Source: an uncultured Alistipes sp. | Lineage (GTDB): Bacteria > Bacteroidota > Bacteroidia > Bacteroidales > Rikenellaceae | Length of the DNA: 15,723 nt | Assembly (NCBI GenBank): GCA_904502075.1 | Contig: CAJGDL010000028.1 | Coordinates: 1 to 15,723 of the forward strand | Direction of reading: 5' to 3' | Notes under the pieces: generated by a model | What the model saw: the letters and a program-made list of their open reading frames with translations, nothing else | The model's database searches: none | What the model was told of the DNA's origin: nothing | In this document: positions 14,343 through 15,723 of the stretch, piece by piece | How the letters are laid out: the number at the start of each line of letters is the position of its first letter | Numbering within the stretch: the first letter of the stretch is position 1 | Made by a program: the position numbers and the translations under genes

Positions 14343-14410
14343 CCAAGGCGCAAGCGATCTTCTTCTCTCATTTTCGCGCCCAAATCCTTGGTTTTCTTTA
14401 TTTTTTTTTC
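14343..14410 (+). terminator. Probable terminator after the glycan genes
   Basis: CCAAGGCGC (14343-14351) can pair with GCGCC (14376-14380) and, across a CAAAT bulge, with CCTTGG (14386-14391). A T-rich run follows (TTTTCTTTA and nine T to 14409). The loop is long, so the fold is less certain than the other terminators. Its 3' arm coincides with the -33 box of the next gene. Confidence 0.4.
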
Positions 14411-14418
14411 TAACTTTG
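14388..14418 (+). promoter_or_regulatory. Promoter of the first small barrel gene
   Basis: TTG (14388-14390) is followed after 20 bases by TAACTTTG (14411-14418), a good Bacteroidetes-type promoter. Transcription would start near 14424, giving a leader of about 57 bases. Confidence 0.7.
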
Positions 14419-14480
14419 TAGTAAGGATGTCCATCCAAACATCCGCAAACTGCATTTATTCACATTTAACACTTAGACTT

Positions 14481-15011
14481 ATGAAGAAATTATTCCTTGT
14501 GATGGCTGCAATGTTTTGTATTGCAACGGCTTCGGCTCAAGACAAATGGTCGGTCGGTCTTCGCCTCGGCAGTGGTGCCCAGGTAGAGGGCGAATACTTC
14601 TACTCGGATAAGGCCTATCTGGAGGGTTTGCTCGGTTTGAGCTTCTTCGACAACTTTGTCGACTTCTCGTTGCTCCACAATTGGAACTGCTACGAGTGGA
14701 ATTGGACCCCCTCGGCCGGTCATTGGTTCCTGGATGCCGGTGTGGGTGGTCGCATCGGTGGTAACGGGGATTTCTGCGTTTTGGGTGTTGCCGGTCAGGT
14801 GAAGTTCGGTATCGAGTTCAAGAAAGTACCCATTCGTTTGGCAATTGATGTAACCCCCTCGTTCGGTCCCGTTATCAACTACGGTAAGAGCTATACGATT
14901 CCCGCCGACAGCCGCGCGGAGGGCGATATGACTGTCAAAGTCCCCTCGACCTGCAAGTTCTACTCCTCGGGTATCCTCAACTTCGGACTTTCGGCTACCT
15001 GGCGCTTCTAA
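14481..15011 (+). CDS. Small outer-membrane beta-barrel protein
   Basis: A 176-residue exported protein. Residues 1-19 are a classic signal peptide (MKKLFLVMAAMFCIATASA before Gln). The mature part alternates polar and aromatic residues in about eight strands (WSVGLRLGSGAQVEGEYFY, FVDFSLLHNWNCYEWNW, HWFLDAGVGGRIGG, VAGQVKFGIEFK, IRLAIDVTPSFGPV, GILNFGLSATWRF) and ends in Phe, as for small OmpA/OmpX-like barrels. No function can be assigned. The frame is open much further upstream, into the GT2 gene, but the signal peptide, the promoter at 14388-14418 and the absence of conserved sequence before it fix the ATG at 14481. It is transcribed alone and converges with another small barrel gene. Confidence 0.82.
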   Translation: MKKLFLVMAAMFCIATASAQDKWSVGLRLGSGAQVEGEYFYSDKAYLEGLLGLSFFDNFVDFSLLHNWNCYEWNWTPSAGHWFLDAGVGGRIGGNGDFCVLGVAGQVKFGIEFKKVPIRLAIDVTPSFGPVINYGKSYTIPADSRAEGDMTVKVPSTCKFYSSGILNFGLSATWRF

Positions 15012-15045
15012 TCGCCCACGCAACAGAGAGTCTCTGAAAGGAGAA

Positions 15046-15083
15046 AACAAAAAAAGAATCGCTCATGCGATTCTTTTTTTGTT
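15046..15083. terminator. Bidirectional terminator between convergent barrel genes
   Basis: AACAAAAAAAGAATCGC (15046-15062) and GCGATTCTTTTTTTGTT (15067-15083) form a 17-base-pair stem around a TCAT loop. The GC-rich top is flanked by A-runs and T-runs on both sides, so it can serve as an intrinsic terminator for both the plus-strand gene ending at 15011 and the minus-strand gene ending at 15098. Confidence 0.85.
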
Positions 15084-15097
15084 GCCATAGGGAGGGG

Positions 15098-15562
15098 TCA
15101 AAACTTATAGCAGGCACCCACCGAGATCACGATCGGGTTCTTGCGCAGCGACTCAAAGACCGGCATCCACTTGACCGAGGCGGTCAGATCCCAATCGCGG
15201 GCCACCGCAAAGTCGGTACCGGCACCCAAATTCATACCAAACCCCCACTTCCCGATATCGCTCACGGTAACACCCGCCAAGGGGTAGAGGTACCATTTGG
15301 GAGCCACCTCGAAGAGGTAGTGTACATCGCATTGAATATCCACGGAGCAACCGCTGTGGAAGAGTACGCTCACCGCCGGCTCCACTCGCCAGGCATCGGT
15401 GAAGTTATAGCGGGTAAAGGCTCCCAAGGAGAAAACCGCCCCATCGCCCGAATTGGCATAAATGTTCATGCGCGGGCCCAATGTCCACTGACCGGCCTCC
15501 TGTGCCGAGGCAACCGAAATCGAAGCCGCCATCACGGCAAAGAGTAAAAATAACTTTTTCAT
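15098..15562 (-). CDS. Small outer-membrane beta-barrel protein
   Basis: A 154-residue exported protein with a signal peptide at 1-20 (MKKLFLLFAVMAASISVASA before Gln). The mature chain has barrel-type strands (WTLGPRMNIYANS, AVFSLGAFTRYNF, WRVEPAVSVLFHSG, VHYLFEVAPKWYLYPLAGV, WGFGMNLGAGTDFAV, WDLTASVKWMPVF) and ends IVISVGACYKF with a terminal Phe. This is the pattern of small 'porin family' or OmpX-like barrels; they are often structural and not true pores. Function is unknown. Its size, leader and end resemble the convergent gene at 14481, but the mature sequences are not obviously alike by eye. The start at 15562 fits the signal peptide and the promoter just upstream. Confidence 0.82.
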   Translation of the reverse strand: MKKLFLLFAVMAASISVASAQEAGQWTLGPRMNIYANSGDGAVFSLGAFTRYNFTDAWRVEPAVSVLFHSGCSVDIQCDVHYLFEVAPKWYLYPLAGVTVSDIGKWGFGMNLGAGTDFAVARDWDLTASVKWMPVFESLRKNPIVISVGACYKF

Positions 15563-15593
15563 CTATCTACAACATTTTTCATTCTGCTGCTTA

Positions 15594-15626
15594 CAAAGAT
15601 AGTGCATTTCTCGGAAAACCGCCAAA
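15594..15626 (-). promoter_or_regulatory. Promoter of the second small barrel gene
   Basis: On the minus strand TTTG (15626-15623) and TATCTTTG (15601-15594) are 21 bases apart, matching the Bacteroidetes consensus. Transcription would start near 15588, with a leader of about 26 bases. The remaining bases to 15723 show no gene or clear structure. Confidence 0.7.
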
Positions 15627-15723
15627 AAATTTCGAATCGACAACCGATTTTCGATTATCCGACAACCGGCACACCCCGGCAGACAATGGCGGGAGAAGTG
15701 GGGAGTTGCGACACTCGGCCCCC

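Noticed and set aside
13839..14480. Long open frame upstream of the small barrel gene
   Set aside because: It is a shadow of the GT2 gene in another frame. The signal peptide and promoter fix the true start at 14481.

Overview
The window looks like a chromosomal segment of a Bacteroidales bacterium, most likely in or near Rikenellaceae/Alistipes. That genus guess is an inference from moderately high GC coding DNA, AT-rich interspersed repeats and gene types. The phylum call is firmer. Several genes are preceded by the Bacteroidetes promoter signature (TTTG or TTG, about 20 bases, then TAnnTTTG). There are AQ-type signal peptides, many outer-membrane barrel proteins and an eIF1/SUI1-like protein of the kind common in this phylum. 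No rRNA, tRNA, CRISPR array, transposase or phage gene was seen.

Layout. 1-220 is a mosaic of intergenic repeats. 286-843 (minus) is a small lipoprotein gene with a clear promoter and terminator. 1254-3649 (plus) is a two-gene operon: an OprO/OprP-type porin and a YeiH-family anion exporter, closed by a strong hairpin terminator. 3720-4121 is gene-free but highly structured, with a 126-base cloverleaf-like inverted-repeat element followed by a second hairpin-rich block. 4122-5240 (minus) is a solitary DUF4435 TOPRIM-like protein. It diverges from an SUI1/eIF1-like gene (5339-5683), and their promoters interlock. 5748-8690 is a 980-residue exported protein with a zinc-peptidase-like HExxH...E motif, a propeller-like middle and a barrel-like C-terminus. 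8930-14325 carries a bifunctional class A PBP, asd, a Stealth-type sugar-phosphate transferase and a GT2 glycosyltransferase, all on plus. The last two overlap. 14481-15011 (plus) and 15098-15562 (minus) are two small outer-membrane barrel genes that converge on one bidirectional terminator.

How they fit together. Most products act at the envelope: porin plus inner-membrane exporter; peptidoglycan polymerisation (PBP1A) next to aspartate-semialdehyde dehydrogenase, which feeds diaminopimelate synthesis; two surface-glycan enzymes; two small barrels; a lipoprotein; and the large outer-membrane metalloprotease-like protein. The two exceptions are the DUF4435 protein and the SUI1 protein, which sit back to back. 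The least explained parts are the cloverleaf element, the stand-alone TOPRIM protein with a near-leaderless promoter, and the large HExxH/propeller/barrel protein.
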